From positions 87,437 through 151,436 of the forward strand of contig CAZVLB010000013.1 of NCBI GenBank assembly GCA_964627935.1: 64,000 nt of DNA. The letters run 5' to 3'. Source of the stretch: JAABVY01 sp964627935. Lineage in GTDB: Bacteria > Zixibacteria > MSB-5A5 > JAABVY01. Under the pieces are notes generated by a model. That model made no database searches, had not been told where the DNA came from, and saw only the letters and a list, made by a program, of their open reading frames with translations. Both the position numbers and the translations under genes were made by a program. This document shows, one piece after another, positions 54,399-62,925 of this stretch; the stretch's first letter is position 1, and every line of letters begins with the position of its first letter.

Positions 54399-55284
54399 GA
54401 ATCATCTCGAGCGATTTATTGAATACCTGAAAGAGGAAAAGAACTATTCTGAAAATACACTGACAGCATACAGGCGTGATATCGAGTCCTTCCAGGACTT
54501 TTTCATTAAGTTGAATATAACAGTTTTAAAGCTGGACAGAGATTTTGGCGATCTCTTCCGGCTTTTTTTACAATCGCTGCGTTCGCGCGAGGTCTCCAAT
54601 CGATCAATTGCCCGCATGCAATCGGCTCTCAGGCGCTATTTCAAATACCTGTTTACTGTGCGGGTTGTCAAAAGTGACTGGGGCGGACGGATCAAGCGCG
54701 TTAAGTTCAGCGCGCCATTGCCGGATGTGGCCAGCAAGGAACAGGTCGGCCAGATTGTCGAAAATCCGGCCGGGGCGTCAGTCTGGATCATGCGCGACCG
54801 GGCCATACTGGAGCTTTTCTATTCCACGGGCATGCGTCTTTCGGAACTTGCCTCGCTTTCCATGACCTCGATCGATAAAAACGCGAAAATGCTCAAGGTC
54901 AGGGGCAAGGGAGGAAAAGACCGAATAATCCCGGTGGGACGGATCGCCATGCAGTGCCTTCTGAATTATCTCAAAAAGCGTGATGCTGAACTTGATGATT
55001 TCGATGTGCAGGCGGTCTTTTTGAATCGCCGGGGAGGACGATTGACATCGCGGTCGGTGGCACGGATTGTGCGCAAGTATTCCAGCCAGAGCGGGCTTCT
55101 GAAAAAGTTTTCTCCGCATTCATTCCGGCATGCCTTCGCCACGCATCTTCTGGATGGCGGCGCTGATCTATCCGCGGTGCGGGAGCTGCTGGGGCATAAA
55201 TCTCTTTCCACAACACAGATCTATACCCATGTATCATTGGAAAGGCTGAAAAGGGTCTACAAACTGACTCATCCACGGGCATAA
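54385..55284 (+). CDS. xerC: XerC-type tyrosine recombinase
   Basis: 299 residues from ATG at 54385, chosen for the upstream AAAGG and because the longer frame (to 54337) adds a Lys/Arg run lying inside topA. The N-terminal SAM-like domain has FIEYLKEEKNYSENTLTAYR. Catalytic residues: Arg151 (YSTGMRLSELASL), Lys175 (RGKGGKDRIIPVG), His/Arg in HSFRHAFATHLL, His in ELLGHKSLSTTQIYTHV with the final Tyr. It resolves chromosome dimers at dif. topA-xerC-hslV is a common chromosomal order, so this is not a mobile-element integrase. Confidence 0.92.
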   Translation: MPLNKNHLERFIEYLKEEKNYSENTLTAYRRDIESFQDFFIKLNITVLKLDRDFGDLFRLFLQSLRSREVSNRSIARMQSALRRYFKYLFTVRVVKSDWGGRIKRVKFSAPLPDVASKEQVGQIVENPAGASVWIMRDRAILELFYSTGMRLSELASLSMTSIDKNAKMLKVRGKGGKDRIIPVGRIAMQCLLNYLKKRDAELDDFDVQAVFLNRRGGRLTSRSVARIVRKYSSQSGLLKKFSPHSFRHAFATHLLDGGADLSAVRELLGHKSLSTTQIYTHVSLERLKRVYKLTHPRA

Positions 55285-55295
55285 AAGGAGCATCA

Positions 55296-55826
55296 ATGAA
55301 TTATAAAGCGACGACAATACTGGGCATACTTCACAAAGGTAAGGCCGCTATTGCAGGTGACGGTCAGGTGACGCTCGACGATACTGTCATGAAACGTACC
55401 GCTAACAAGATCCGCAAGCTGGACGGTGACAATATCCTGGCCGGATTCGCCGGTACCGCGGCTGATGCGTTCACATTGTTCGGCAGATTCGAGAGCAAGA
55501 TCGAGGAATTCGGGGGCAATCTCCCACGTGCGGCGGTTGATTTGGCCAAGGAATGGCGCACTGATAAATATTTGCGCCGCCTGGAAGCATTGCTGGTAGC
55601 CCTGAACAAGGACCATGCGCTGGTAATATCCGGTGACGGTGATGTTATCGAGCCGGATGACGGCATTGTCGCAATCGGCTCGGGCGGACCTTATGCCCTG
55701 GCGGCGGCCCGGGCGATGGTGCAGAACACCAAACTGACGGCTGAGACAATTGCCCGGAAATCACTTGAAATCGCGGCAGAGATTTGTATCTATACCAATA
55801 GCAACATCGTCGTCGAAACGCTTTAA
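55296..55826 (+). CDS. hslV: ATP-dependent protease peptidase subunit HslV
   Basis: 176 residues with AAGGAG before the ATG. The mature N-terminal Thr is within KATTILGILHKGK after removal of a five-residue propeptide. AIAGDGQVTLDDTVMK and GFAGTAADAFTLFGRFESKI are diagnostic. With HslU it forms the two-ring protease. Its partner hslU is separated from it by two genes here. Confidence 0.97.
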   Translation: MNYKATTILGILHKGKAAIAGDGQVTLDDTVMKRTANKIRKLDGDNILAGFAGTAADAFTLFGRFESKIEEFGGNLPRAAVDLAKEWRTDKYLRRLEALLVALNKDHALVISGDGDVIEPDDGIVAIGSGGPYALAAARAMVQNTKLTAETIARKSLEIAAEICIYTNSNIVVETL

Positions 55827-55838
55827 AGGGGAATTTAG

Positions 55839-56021
55839 ATGGCAACCGAAATGCCGGAGTATTTTTATCGGCTGACCGGTGATCGCCAGGTTTACATATA
55901 CCGCAATGATACCCTGGTGCGTACCCTGAAAGGTAAACGTGCTGCCGATTTTGTCAGGCAGGTTCGTGACCTGACCCGGGATGCCGCACAGGAAATGATG
56001 AAGACGATCGCCGACAGCTAA
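55839..56021 (+). CDS. Small conserved-looking protein of unknown function
   Basis: 60 residues with AGGGGAA before the ATG. YFYRLTGDRQVYIYRNDTLV looks like a beta-hairpin, followed by an amphipathic helix (KRAADFVRQVRDLTRDAAQE). The 12-bp gap from hslV and 14-bp gap to the transporter suggest a real operon member. No family recognised. Confidence 0.65.
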   Translation: MATEMPEYFYRLTGDRQVYIYRNDTLVRTLKGKRAADFVRQVRDLTRDAAQEMMKTIADS

Positions 56022-56035
56022 AGCATTGTCGCTCT

Positions 56036-57535
56036 ATGGCCAAATTAATCGCCCGCGCAGCCGGGCCGCTTCTGGCCCTGCTGGTAATTCTTTTACTCGA
56101 TCTCGATCCGGGAAATCGTGAAGTCACCCTGACCGCGGCGGTGGCATTATGGATGGCGGTCTGGTGGATTACCGAGGCGATTCCGATAGCGGCAACAGCA
56201 CTTCTTCCAGTTGCCTTATTTCCGATTCTGGGCGTGGCTTCAGGACGGGATATCGCGTCGCAGTACTTTAATCATGTGATCTTTTTGTTTGTCGGGGGCT
56301 TCATGATTGCGCTGGCTCTGCAAAGATGGAACCTGCACAAGCGTATTGCGATCAGGATCATGCTCCTGATCGGCACCAGCCCCTCGCGCATTATACTCGG
56401 TTTTATGGCCGCCTCCTTTTTTCTGTCAATGTGGATCTCCAATACGGCTACAGTTATGATGATGCTGCCGATTGCCATGGCGGTTATTGCCAAACTGGAG
56501 GGCAGTTTTGAAAAAAGAGGTGTTAACCGCGTGGCCACAAGCATTCTTTTGGGTACCGCTTACGCATCCTCGGTGGGCGGTATGGCAACACTTATCGGCA
56601 CTCCGCCCAATCTGGCGTTTATCAAAATATTCGAGGAGACATTTCCTCAGGCGCCGGAGATATCGTTTGCCGGATGGATAATATTTGCATTGCCGATATC
56701 CCTGGTATTCGCCTTTATTATCTGGATCATACTTACTGCCCGGGTCGGCCTGGGAAAGGGGCGTATGGCGGCTGACAGGTCGATTTTTCAGGATGAGTAC
56801 AGCAAGCTGGGCAAGTTTACATTTGAGGAAAAAATTGTCCTGGCAGATTTTGCGATCCTGGCATTTTTATGGCTCTTCCGCAAACCGATTGTAATTGGGG
56901 ATTTCGTGATTCCGGGATGGTCCGGCCCTCTGCCGGTTCCGGAATTTATCGATGATGGCACGGTTGCGATTGCAATGGCCCTGATATTGTTCCTGATACC
57001 GTCAAAGAACAGGCCGGGGCGGATGATTATAGACTGGAAAACGGCGGTGTCATTGCCGTGGGGGATTGTGATCCTGTTCGGAGGAGGGTTCGCATTGGCC
57101 TACGCTTTCAAGTCTTCTGGTTTGTCATTATGGATCGGCAGTCAGCTTTCCGGACTGGCCGGTTTTCCGCCGCTTCTGATGATTATGGCGATCTGCCTGA
57201 TGATGACGTTCCTGACCGAGCTAACCTCGAATACCGCTACCACACAAACATTACTGCCAATTATTGCCGCTGTCGGGATTGGAATCGGTGTCGATCCGTT
57301 GCTCCTGATGATTCCGGCCACATTATCGGCCTCGTGTGCCTTTATGCTGCCTGTGGCGACACCGCCCAATGCTATTGTGTATGGTGCGGGATGGTTCAAA
57401 ATAGGGGAGATGTCGCGGGTCGGAATTATACTAAATTTGGCCGGTGTATTTTTGATCTCTCTGGGCTTCTATTATGCGGCGCGGATATTTCTGGGGATCG
57501 AATTGGGTACATTCCCGACCTGGGCCGCGCCATAA
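56036..57535 (+). CDS. DASS-family (SLC13) sodium-coupled anion transporter
   Basis: 499 residues, about eleven to twelve membrane segments. The two sodium/substrate clamps are visible: WISNTATVMMMLPIAMA in the first half and LTSNTATTQTLLPIIAA in the second (SNT motifs). WWITEAIPIAATALLPVALF and LIGTPPNLAFIKIF are also family-typical. These carry di- and tricarboxylates, sometimes sulfate, with sodium; substrate cannot be told. It intrudes between hslV and hslU. Confidence 0.93.
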   Translation: MAKLIARAAGPLLALLVILLLDLDPGNREVTLTAAVALWMAVWWITEAIPIAATALLPVALFPILGVASGRDIASQYFNHVIFLFVGGFMIALALQRWNLHKRIAIRIMLLIGTSPSRIILGFMAASFFLSMWISNTATVMMMLPIAMAVIAKLEGSFEKRGVNRVATSILLGTAYASSVGGMATLIGTPPNLAFIKIFEETFPQAPEISFAGWIIFALPISLVFAFIIWIILTARVGLGKGRMAADRSIFQDEYSKLGKFTFEEKIVLADFAILAFLWLFRKPIVIGDFVIPGWSGPLPVPEFIDDGTVAIAMALILFLIPSKNRPGRMIIDWKTAVSLPWGIVILFGGGFALAYAFKSSGLSLWIGSQLSGLAGFPPLLMIMAICLMMTFLTELTSNTATTQTLLPIIAAVGIGIGVDPLLLMIPATLSASCAFMLPVATPPNAIVYGAGWFKIGEMSRVGIILNLAGVFLISLGFYYAARIFLGIELGTFPTWAAP

Positions 57536-57574
57536 ATCGTTACTTTTCAGGGCACAAAATTATTTCCACCGCAC

Positions 57575-57602
57575 TTGACATTGTATAAGAATCCTGTAGA
57601 TT
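57575..57602 (+). promoter_or_regulatory. Promoter of hslU
   Basis: TTGACA (57575-57580), 16 bp, TAGATT (57597-57602). AAGGAG lies just before the ATG at 57625. The -10 TAGATT equals that before the C10 protease; no heat-shock-type CCCATNTA box was seen. Confidence 0.55.
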
Positions 57603-57624
57603 TCGGAGCTTACAAGGAGATGAA

Positions 57625-58995
57625 ATGCAGAATGAATTGACGCCAAAAGAGATAGTACTAGAACTTGACAAATATATAATCGGACAGGATCAGGCCAAAA
57701 AGGCCGTAGCGATAGCATTGCGTAACCGCTGGCGCCGTCAGCAGGTGGTTGGTGACCTGCGCGAGGAGATCCTGCCCAATAATATAATCATGATTGGCCC
57801 GACCGGCGTGGGCAAGACCGAAATCGCCCGGCGGCTGGCATCATTGGCCAATGCGCCGTTTATGAAGGTTGAAGCTTCCAAGTTTACCGAGGTCGGATAT
57901 GTCGGCCGGGATGTGGAGTCGATGGTGCGCGATCTTTCTGACCTGGCAGTCAATATGGTCAAAAAGGAAATGGGCGAGATTCATCGCGAAAAAGCCGAAC
58001 AGCTGGTGGAAAAGAAAATTCTCGACCTTTTGATACCCCCTCCGCCGGGAAAGGCGCAGATCAGTTCCGGTTCGGGTACCACTGAACTGGAAGCGGGAGA
58101 CGATGAGTCATGGAAAAGGACGCGCGAGAAAATGACCGAGCTGCTGAAAAAGGGCGAACTGGATGAGCGCATTGTTGAGGTGACTTTGCCCAATAACCGT
58201 TTCCCGATGATTGAGATTTTCTCACCTATGGGTATGGAGGAGATGGGCGTCAATCTGCAGGAGATGTTTTCCGGCATGGGGCCCAAAAAACAGAAGAAAA
58301 AACGTCTCAGCGTAGCCGATGCCCGCAAGGTGCTGGTGCAGGAGGAGATCGGTCGTCTTCTGGATATGGATGATGTGATCGAGAGGGCCAAGGATCGGGT
58401 TGAAAATTCCGGCATCATCTTCATTGACGAGATTGATAAAATCGCCGCCAGCGAAACACAGTCGGGCGGGCCGGATGTTTCACGTGAGGGTGTTCAGCGC
58501 GATATCCTGCCGATTGTCGAGGGCTCCAACGTGATGACCAAGTACGGCATGGTCAAAACCGATCATATACTTTTCATAGCCGCAGGAGCGTTTCATTCAA
58601 CCAAGCCATCAGACTTGATTCCTGAATTGCAGGGACGATTCCCGATTCGTGTCGAACTCGACAGCCTGGGCAAGGAGGAATTCATCAGAATCCTGACCGA
58701 ACCGCGCAATGCACTGGTCAAGCAGTATATCGTTTTGATGGAAACCGAGGGTGTTAAGCTCACCTTCGATAATGACGCGATTGCCGAAATTGCCGAGATT
58801 GCCGATACGGTAAACAGCCGTGCCGAGAATATCGGCGCCCGCAGGTTACATACGATCATGAACAACCTGCTCGAGGAGGAGATGTTCGAATATCCCTCGG
58901 ATGGCCCGAAGACTATTACCATCACGAAGAACAAGGTCTCCCGTCGCCTGGATGAAATCGTCGAGGACGAAGACCTCAGCAAATATATACTTTAG
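57625..58995 (+). CDS. hslU: ATP-dependent protease ATPase subunit HslU
   Basis: 456 residues. TPKEIVLELDKYIIGQDQAK, Walker A GPTGVGKTEIARRLA, KVEASKFTEVGYVGRDVES, Walker B IIFIDEIDKIA, and the C-terminal LSKYIL tail that inserts into HslV (ending DEDLSKYIL). It unfolds substrates and opens HslV. It has its own promoter, downstream of the transporter. Confidence 0.97.
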   Translation: MQNELTPKEIVLELDKYIIGQDQAKKAVAIALRNRWRRQQVVGDLREEILPNNIIMIGPTGVGKTEIARRLASLANAPFMKVEASKFTEVGYVGRDVESMVRDLSDLAVNMVKKEMGEIHREKAEQLVEKKILDLLIPPPPGKAQISSGSGTTELEAGDDESWKRTREKMTELLKKGELDERIVEVTLPNNRFPMIEIFSPMGMEEMGVNLQEMFSGMGPKKQKKKRLSVADARKVLVQEEIGRLLDMDDVIERAKDRVENSGIIFIDEIDKIAASETQSGGPDVSREGVQRDILPIVEGSNVMTKYGMVKTDHILFIAAGAFHSTKPSDLIPELQGRFPIRVELDSLGKEEFIRILTEPRNALVKQYIVLMETEGVKLTFDNDAIAEIAEIADTVNSRAENIGARRLHTIMNNLLEEEMFEYPSDGPKTITITKNKVSRRLDEIVEDEDLSKYIL

Positions 58996-59007
58996 TGAAA
59001 TTAATGG

Positions 59008-59036
59008 TTGCCTTGTTTCACTATTATTAATATAAT
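59008..59036 (+). promoter_or_regulatory. Promoter of the polysaccharide deacetylase gene
   Basis: TTGCCT (59008-59013), 17 bp, perfect TATAAT (59031-59036). GGGAGG lies before the ATG at 59142; leader about 100 bases. Confidence 0.55.
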
Positions 59037-59141
59037 GATACTGTAGTAGCAAGTCACACCCTTTCACCGCATATTATACACAGGGGACTTTCTCTTCTGA
59101 CGGCCTGTCATCGCCTGCCATAGTCTTAATGGGAGGCGGAT

Positions 59142-60005
59142 ATGTTTCATATGATTTCCGTGGATGTTGAGGATTGGTTCCAGTCCACTTATGATCTCGA
59201 TGCCGAAATAGGCGATCGTGTCATCACCAATACCAGGATCCTGCTCGATTTACTGGGGCGATCCAATACCCGTGCAACTTTTTTCTGCCAGGGCTTGGTG
59301 GCAGAAAAATACCCCTTTTTGATAAAGGAAATTGCTGAGATCGGCCATGAGATCGGTACTCATGGATGGTCGCATCGATCTGTCAAACAGCTTGGAAAGA
59401 AAAAATTCAGGAAAGAACTTTTTAAGTCGGTCAGGTTGCTGGAAGATATAACCGGCCGGAAGGTAGATGGGCACCGTGCGCCCGATTTCAGCATTGATCT
59501 TGAAATGGACTGGGCCTTTGAGATCATGCTCGAAGCCGGGCTTGAATATGATTCCAGCATTTTTCCAGTAAAGGGAAAAAGATATGGCGATCCGGAGGCT
59601 GATCTGAAGCCATTTCGTCATAAGAGCGGGCTTTGGGAAGTGCCTTTAACAGTGATTAAACTGGCAGGGAAGAGGCTCCCGGTATTGGGGGGAGGATATT
59701 TCCGGCTTCATCCTGTTGCAGTCAGTGATCTGTTCTTAAGAATGCTTCAGAAAAACAATCGCGGGGCGGTAGTATATCTACATCCGTACGAGCTCAATGC
59801 AAATGAATTGAAAACGGCAGAGGTGGATTTCAAAACGAGAATCCATCAGGGTTTGTTCAGATCGAGGGTTCGTTCACGGCTGAAGCATATATTAAAGCGA
59901 TTCAGATTTATAGCCATACATGATTATATCAAGCACCTGGAACTGACAAGGGAATTCACTCTTGCAAATCAGCAGAGTGAAAGGCTGCAGATTAGCGCCG
60001 ACTGA
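59142..60005 (+). CDS. Polysaccharide deacetylase (NodB-type, exosortase/PEP-CTERM-like subgroup)
   Basis: 287 residues. SVDVEDWFQSTYD carries the NodB aspartate pair, RATFFCQGLVAEKYPFLIK and HEIGTHGWSHRSVKQL the metal-binding H...H, GHRAPDFSIDLEMDWAFE the catalytic Arg/Asp motif, and VVYLHPYELNAN the C-terminal His. The C-terminal part matches the DUF3473 found in exopolysaccharide loci. It removes N-acetyl groups from a cell-surface polymer. It converges with a glycosyltransferase by 14 bases. Confidence 0.92.
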   Translation: MFHMISVDVEDWFQSTYDLDAEIGDRVITNTRILLDLLGRSNTRATFFCQGLVAEKYPFLIKEIAEIGHEIGTHGWSHRSVKQLGKKKFRKELFKSVRLLEDITGRKVDGHRAPDFSIDLEMDWAFEIMLEAGLEYDSSIFPVKGKRYGDPEADLKPFRHKSGLWEVPLTVIKLAGKRLPVLGGGYFRLHPVAVSDLFLRMLQKNNRGAVVYLHPYELNANELKTAEVDFKTRIHQGLFRSRVRSRLKHILKRFRFIAIHDYIKHLELTREFTLANQQSERLQISAD

Positions 60006-61215
60006 GCATTGATTCAATTACTTTGACTACTTGTGCGGAGATAGAAGAGCGTTCCAGGTGATTTTCAATATAGGCGCGGCCATTTTTGCCGAACGATCTG
60101 AGATTATGTGAATTAGTCATCACTTCGATTTGACGGGCAATATTAGTGGGCGTTGTTTCTTCAAGCACTATTCCTGCCCCGGCTTTTTTGACAATTTCCG
60201 AGCCCTCGCTGATTCCGCAATGAAGTATGGGAATACCGGCGGCCATCATTTCGAACATCTTGGCCGACCGCACTATCTTCAGCCCCGGGAGATCCTTATG
60301 GCTGACAAGTCCGACATCAAAGATGGAATATATTTTCGGCAATTCATGATGCGGCACCGGATCATGGAATTGTACATTCGTCAGATCATTCTGCCGGGTA
60401 TATTCAATCAGCATAGATTTCTCGTAGCCGTCGCCAAAGAAAAGAAAGATCAGATCATCGCGGTTGCGCAGTTTCTTCGCCGCCTGCAGGATCGATATGA
60501 GATTATGGTTCCTCCCATGCAGGCCGGCATAGCCGATCACGAATTTATTGGCGGGATTATATTTTGCCAATCCATCCCTGTCTTTATCCATCGGTTTGAA
60601 CAACCCCGTATCGGCGCCATTGGGCCAGAGCAGGGGATCTGTTTCGGGCAGTTTGGATTTTATATCCGCGATCAGGCCCTCGGTTTGGGCGGTCACCAGA
60701 AGACTTTTGCGCATCAGTTTCATCTCGAAATCTTCGAAGCGCTTCAATACAATATCCCAGGACAGGTATTTGTGTTCACGGATAAGCCTTGTCCACAGGT
60801 CGGCGATATTTGTGATGAGCGCAGCATTCCATCGTTGCGCAAGTTTCAAAGCTGTTTGTCCCAGAAATATAGGGGGGTATTCCCACAATAGGATATCGGC
60901 CGAATCGATTTCGCGCCATCCGACATCATAGGCGCTGAAGGCAAAAGTCAGATAGGAAAGTACTGTGGGTATGGTTGAGCGTGTGGGATGAACATAAAGC
61001 CAGGAACGTATGACCTCGATATCCTCTACAAACTCACGCTTCTTGTAGTATTTTCGGTAGTCCTCGAAAATTTTTCCGGTGGGATAATTGGGCAGGGCTG
61101 TTAATACGGTAACCTGATGTCCACGGTCGCGAAATGCCCGGGCCAGCGCCATAAGGCGATTCTGAGCCGCACCCATCTCGGGCGGAAAATATTGTGTCAG
61201 AATCACCGCTCTCAT
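59992..61215 (-). CDS. Glycosyltransferase family 4 (WcaI-like)
   Basis: 407 residues. MRAVILTQYFPPEMGAAQNR is the usual GT-B N-terminus. FVIGYAGLHGRNHNLISILQ starts the nucleotide-sugar domain, and EMMAAGIPILHCGISEGSEI supplies the donor-binding Glu region. It probably adds a sugar in exopolysaccharide or glycan synthesis. 6 bp after the LiaF-like gene; no obvious ribosome site, so coupling is likely. Confidence 0.9.
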   Translation of the reverse strand: MRAVILTQYFPPEMGAAQNRLMALARAFRDRGHQVTVLTALPNYPTGKIFEDYRKYYKKREFVEDIEVIRSWLYVHPTRSTIPTVLSYLTFAFSAYDVGWREIDSADILLWEYPPIFLGQTALKLAQRWNAALITNIADLWTRLIREHKYLSWDIVLKRFEDFEMKLMRKSLLVTAQTEGLIADIKSKLPETDPLLWPNGADTGLFKPMDKDRDGLAKYNPANKFVIGYAGLHGRNHNLISILQAAKKLRNRDDLIFLFFGDGYEKSMLIEYTRQNDLTNVQFHDPVPHHELPKIYSIFDVGLVSHKDLPGLKIVRSAKMFEMMAAGIPILHCGISEGSEIVKKAGAGIVLEETTPTNIARQIEVMTNSHNLRSFGKNGRAYIENHLERSSISAQVVKVIESMLSRR

Positions 61216-61221
61216 CGATAT

Positions 61222-61806
61222 TTAGATTTCTTTTTCGGGCCTTTCAATGTGGATATCGCCCATTGCGCATTTGGCCAGAATCTTGACCCGTGTCTGCTTG
61301 TTATCGAATTCAGGATCGGCATATTCGCGCGAGATGGCCATACCGCTCTTGCGTTCGCCGAAAAGACTTATGTCGCCGATTCCGCAGTTGCAACGGATTT
61401 TGACCGAGGTCACACGGGGCAGGATAATGCGCAGGTCGCCGAATGCGACACTGGCTTCAATGTATTGTTCACCTAATGCGAATGAGGTTGTCGACAGGTC
61501 AATCCTCAGGTCGCCAAAACCAACCTTGTATTCTGCGCCTTTAGTATCGATCTCATCCGGCTTGACATCGATTCCCCCAAGTGATTTGGTACCGGTCATC
61601 TCTGACGTGTGGGCCCGGAAGCGTTTCTCCTTTCGGGTCTGCTCGTAAATCATATATAGCCCGATTATAATCAGCGCAATCGGCCAGATATCGCCCACAA
61701 AATTCCAGAATCTGAAATTGATGGCATCGGCCTGATCGAGGATGAACAGGATTCCGAAGATAATCAGCAACAGGCCGATGATAATATTTAATGCGTATGA
61801 GCCCAT
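61222..61806 (-). CDS. LiaF/LiaI-like membrane protein with toastrack-type C-terminal domain
   Basis: 194 residues. Two membrane segments (ALNIIIGLLLIIFGILFILD and IWPIALIIIGLYMIYEQ) match the LiaI-LiaF-like N-terminal region. Repeated beta units with VGFGDLRIDLS, VAFGDLRIILP and CAMGDIHIERP form a domain like the LiaF C-terminal or adhesin-like beta-helix. GGAGGGGAAT is before the ATG. LiaF controls a cell-envelope stress sensor in firmicutes; here no sensor kinase is adjacent. Confidence 0.88.
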   Translation of the reverse strand: MGSYALNIIIGLLLIIFGILFILDQADAINFRFWNFVGDIWPIALIIIGLYMIYEQTRKEKRFRAHTSEMTGTKSLGGIDVKPDEIDTKGAEYKVGFGDLRIDLSTTSFALGEQYIEASVAFGDLRIILPRVTSVKIRCNCGIGDISLFGERKSGMAISREYADPEFDNKQTRVKILAKCAMGDIHIERPEKEI

Positions 61807-61854
61807 ATTCCCCTCCCGGCCGTACGATGCGGCCCTGAAATAATCTGTTGCCCA

Positions 61855-61882
61855 AATATAAGAGCTAAACGGATTTATTCAA
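61855..61882 (-). promoter_or_regulatory. Promoter of the LiaF-like/glycosyltransferase genes
   Basis: On the minus strand TTGAAT (61882-61877), 16 bp, TATATT (61860-61855). Leader to the ATG about 45 bases, with GGCCG/CGGCC inverted repeat inside. Confidence 0.5.
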
Positions 61883-61921
61883 GCGATTTATAAGACCCCC
61901 GGGGCGCTTATGCCTTCTTGC

Positions 61922-61949
61922 TTGACAGGAGCCCTTTAAACGGTATTTT
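61922..61949 (+). promoter_or_regulatory. argF promoter
   Basis: TTGACA (61922-61927), 16 bp, TATTTT (61944-61949), followed by AAAAGGAGTG ribosome site before the ATG at 61991. No ARG box was recognised. Confidence 0.6.
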
Positions 61950-61990
61950 AGCCGTCAAAAATTATGCAAAAGAATGAAAAGGAGTGAATC

Positions 61991-62902
61991 ATGACCAAAG
62001 ATTTTTTGATGATTACGGATTTTACACGCGATGAGGCGATCGATGTGCTTAATCTTTGCAAGCGCATGAAAGACGGCGAAGTAGCCCCCAAACCGTACGA
62101 GGGTAAGACTGTGGCCTGCATTTTCCATAAGGCCTCCCTGCGCACCAGGATTTCTTTTGAGGTCGGTATTAACGAACTGGGCGGCAACTCGCTCTATATT
62201 ACCGACAAGGAAATCGAGCTGGGCAAACGTGAATCGATTCATGATGTTGCTAAAGTGCTTTCCCGTTATGTGGCCACGATAATGATTCGCACATTCGATC
62301 ATAATCATCTGGTGGAGCTGGGCAAATACGCCACAGTGCCGGTGATCAACGGCCTGACCGATCTGACCCATCCCTGCCAGGTAATGGGCGATATCTTTAC
62401 ATATTATGAGAAGACCGGCAAATTCGAGGACATAACCATAGCATTTCTGGGCGACGGCAACAATATGTTCAATTCATTCATGAACTTAGCCTGCCTGTTC
62501 AAGCTCGACCTGAGACTGGGAACCTCGCCTAAAACATTGCCGGATCAGGGCATTCTGGATAAGGCCAAAAAGGCTGGTGTTTCAGAAATAAACATCTACC
62601 ACAATCCTAAAGATGCGGTTGCCGATGCCGATATCATCTATACGGACGTATGGGCCAGTATGGGTCAGAAACATCTTGCGGATGAAAGGGTCAAACTGTT
62701 ATCGGAATTTCAGGTTAATTCGGATCTTTTAAAATTAGCCAAGCCTGATGTTCAGGTGATGCATTGCCTGCCCGCCAATCGTGGACAGGAAATCACCGAC
62801 GAGGTAATGGATGGACCCAATTCAGTTGTTTTTGACGAGGCTGAGAATCGCCTCCATATTCAGAAAGCCATAATGGCCACCTTGATGGAAAATAGAGCTT
62901 AG
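61991..62902 (+). CDS. argF: Ornithine carbamoyltransferase
   Basis: 303 residues. Carbamoyl-phosphate loop KASLRTRISFEVGINELGG (STRTR variant SLRTR, seen in many bacterial OTCases), IMIRTFDH, TDLTHPCQVMGDIFTY (HPCQ), TDVWASMGQ (SMG loop) and MHCLPANRGQEIT (HCLP). HPCQ together with SMG favours ornithine over N-acetyl- or N-succinyl-ornithine. It makes citrulline for arginine synthesis. No other arg gene is in the window. Confidence 0.94.
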   Translation: MTKDFLMITDFTRDEAIDVLNLCKRMKDGEVAPKPYEGKTVACIFHKASLRTRISFEVGINELGGNSLYITDKEIELGKRESIHDVAKVLSRYVATIMIRTFDHNHLVELGKYATVPVINGLTDLTHPCQVMGDIFTYYEKTGKFEDITIAFLGDGNNMFNSFMNLACLFKLDLRLGTSPKTLPDQGILDKAKKAGVSEINIYHNPKDAVADADIIYTDVWASMGQKHLADERVKLLSEFQVNSDLLKLAKPDVQVMHCLPANRGQEITDEVMDGPNSVVFDEAENRLHIQKAIMATLMENRA

Positions 62903-62925
62903 GTAGGTCATAAGAGGAGAGGGTT

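Noticed and set aside
54385..55284. Phage or island integrase
   Set aside because: Gene order topA-xerC-hslV and length match the housekeeping XerC recombinase.
61991..62902. N-acetyl- or N-succinyl-ornithine carbamoyltransferase, suggested by SLRTR
   Set aside because: HPCQ and the SMG loop fit ornithine carbamoyltransferase, and SLRTR occurs in ordinary OTCases.
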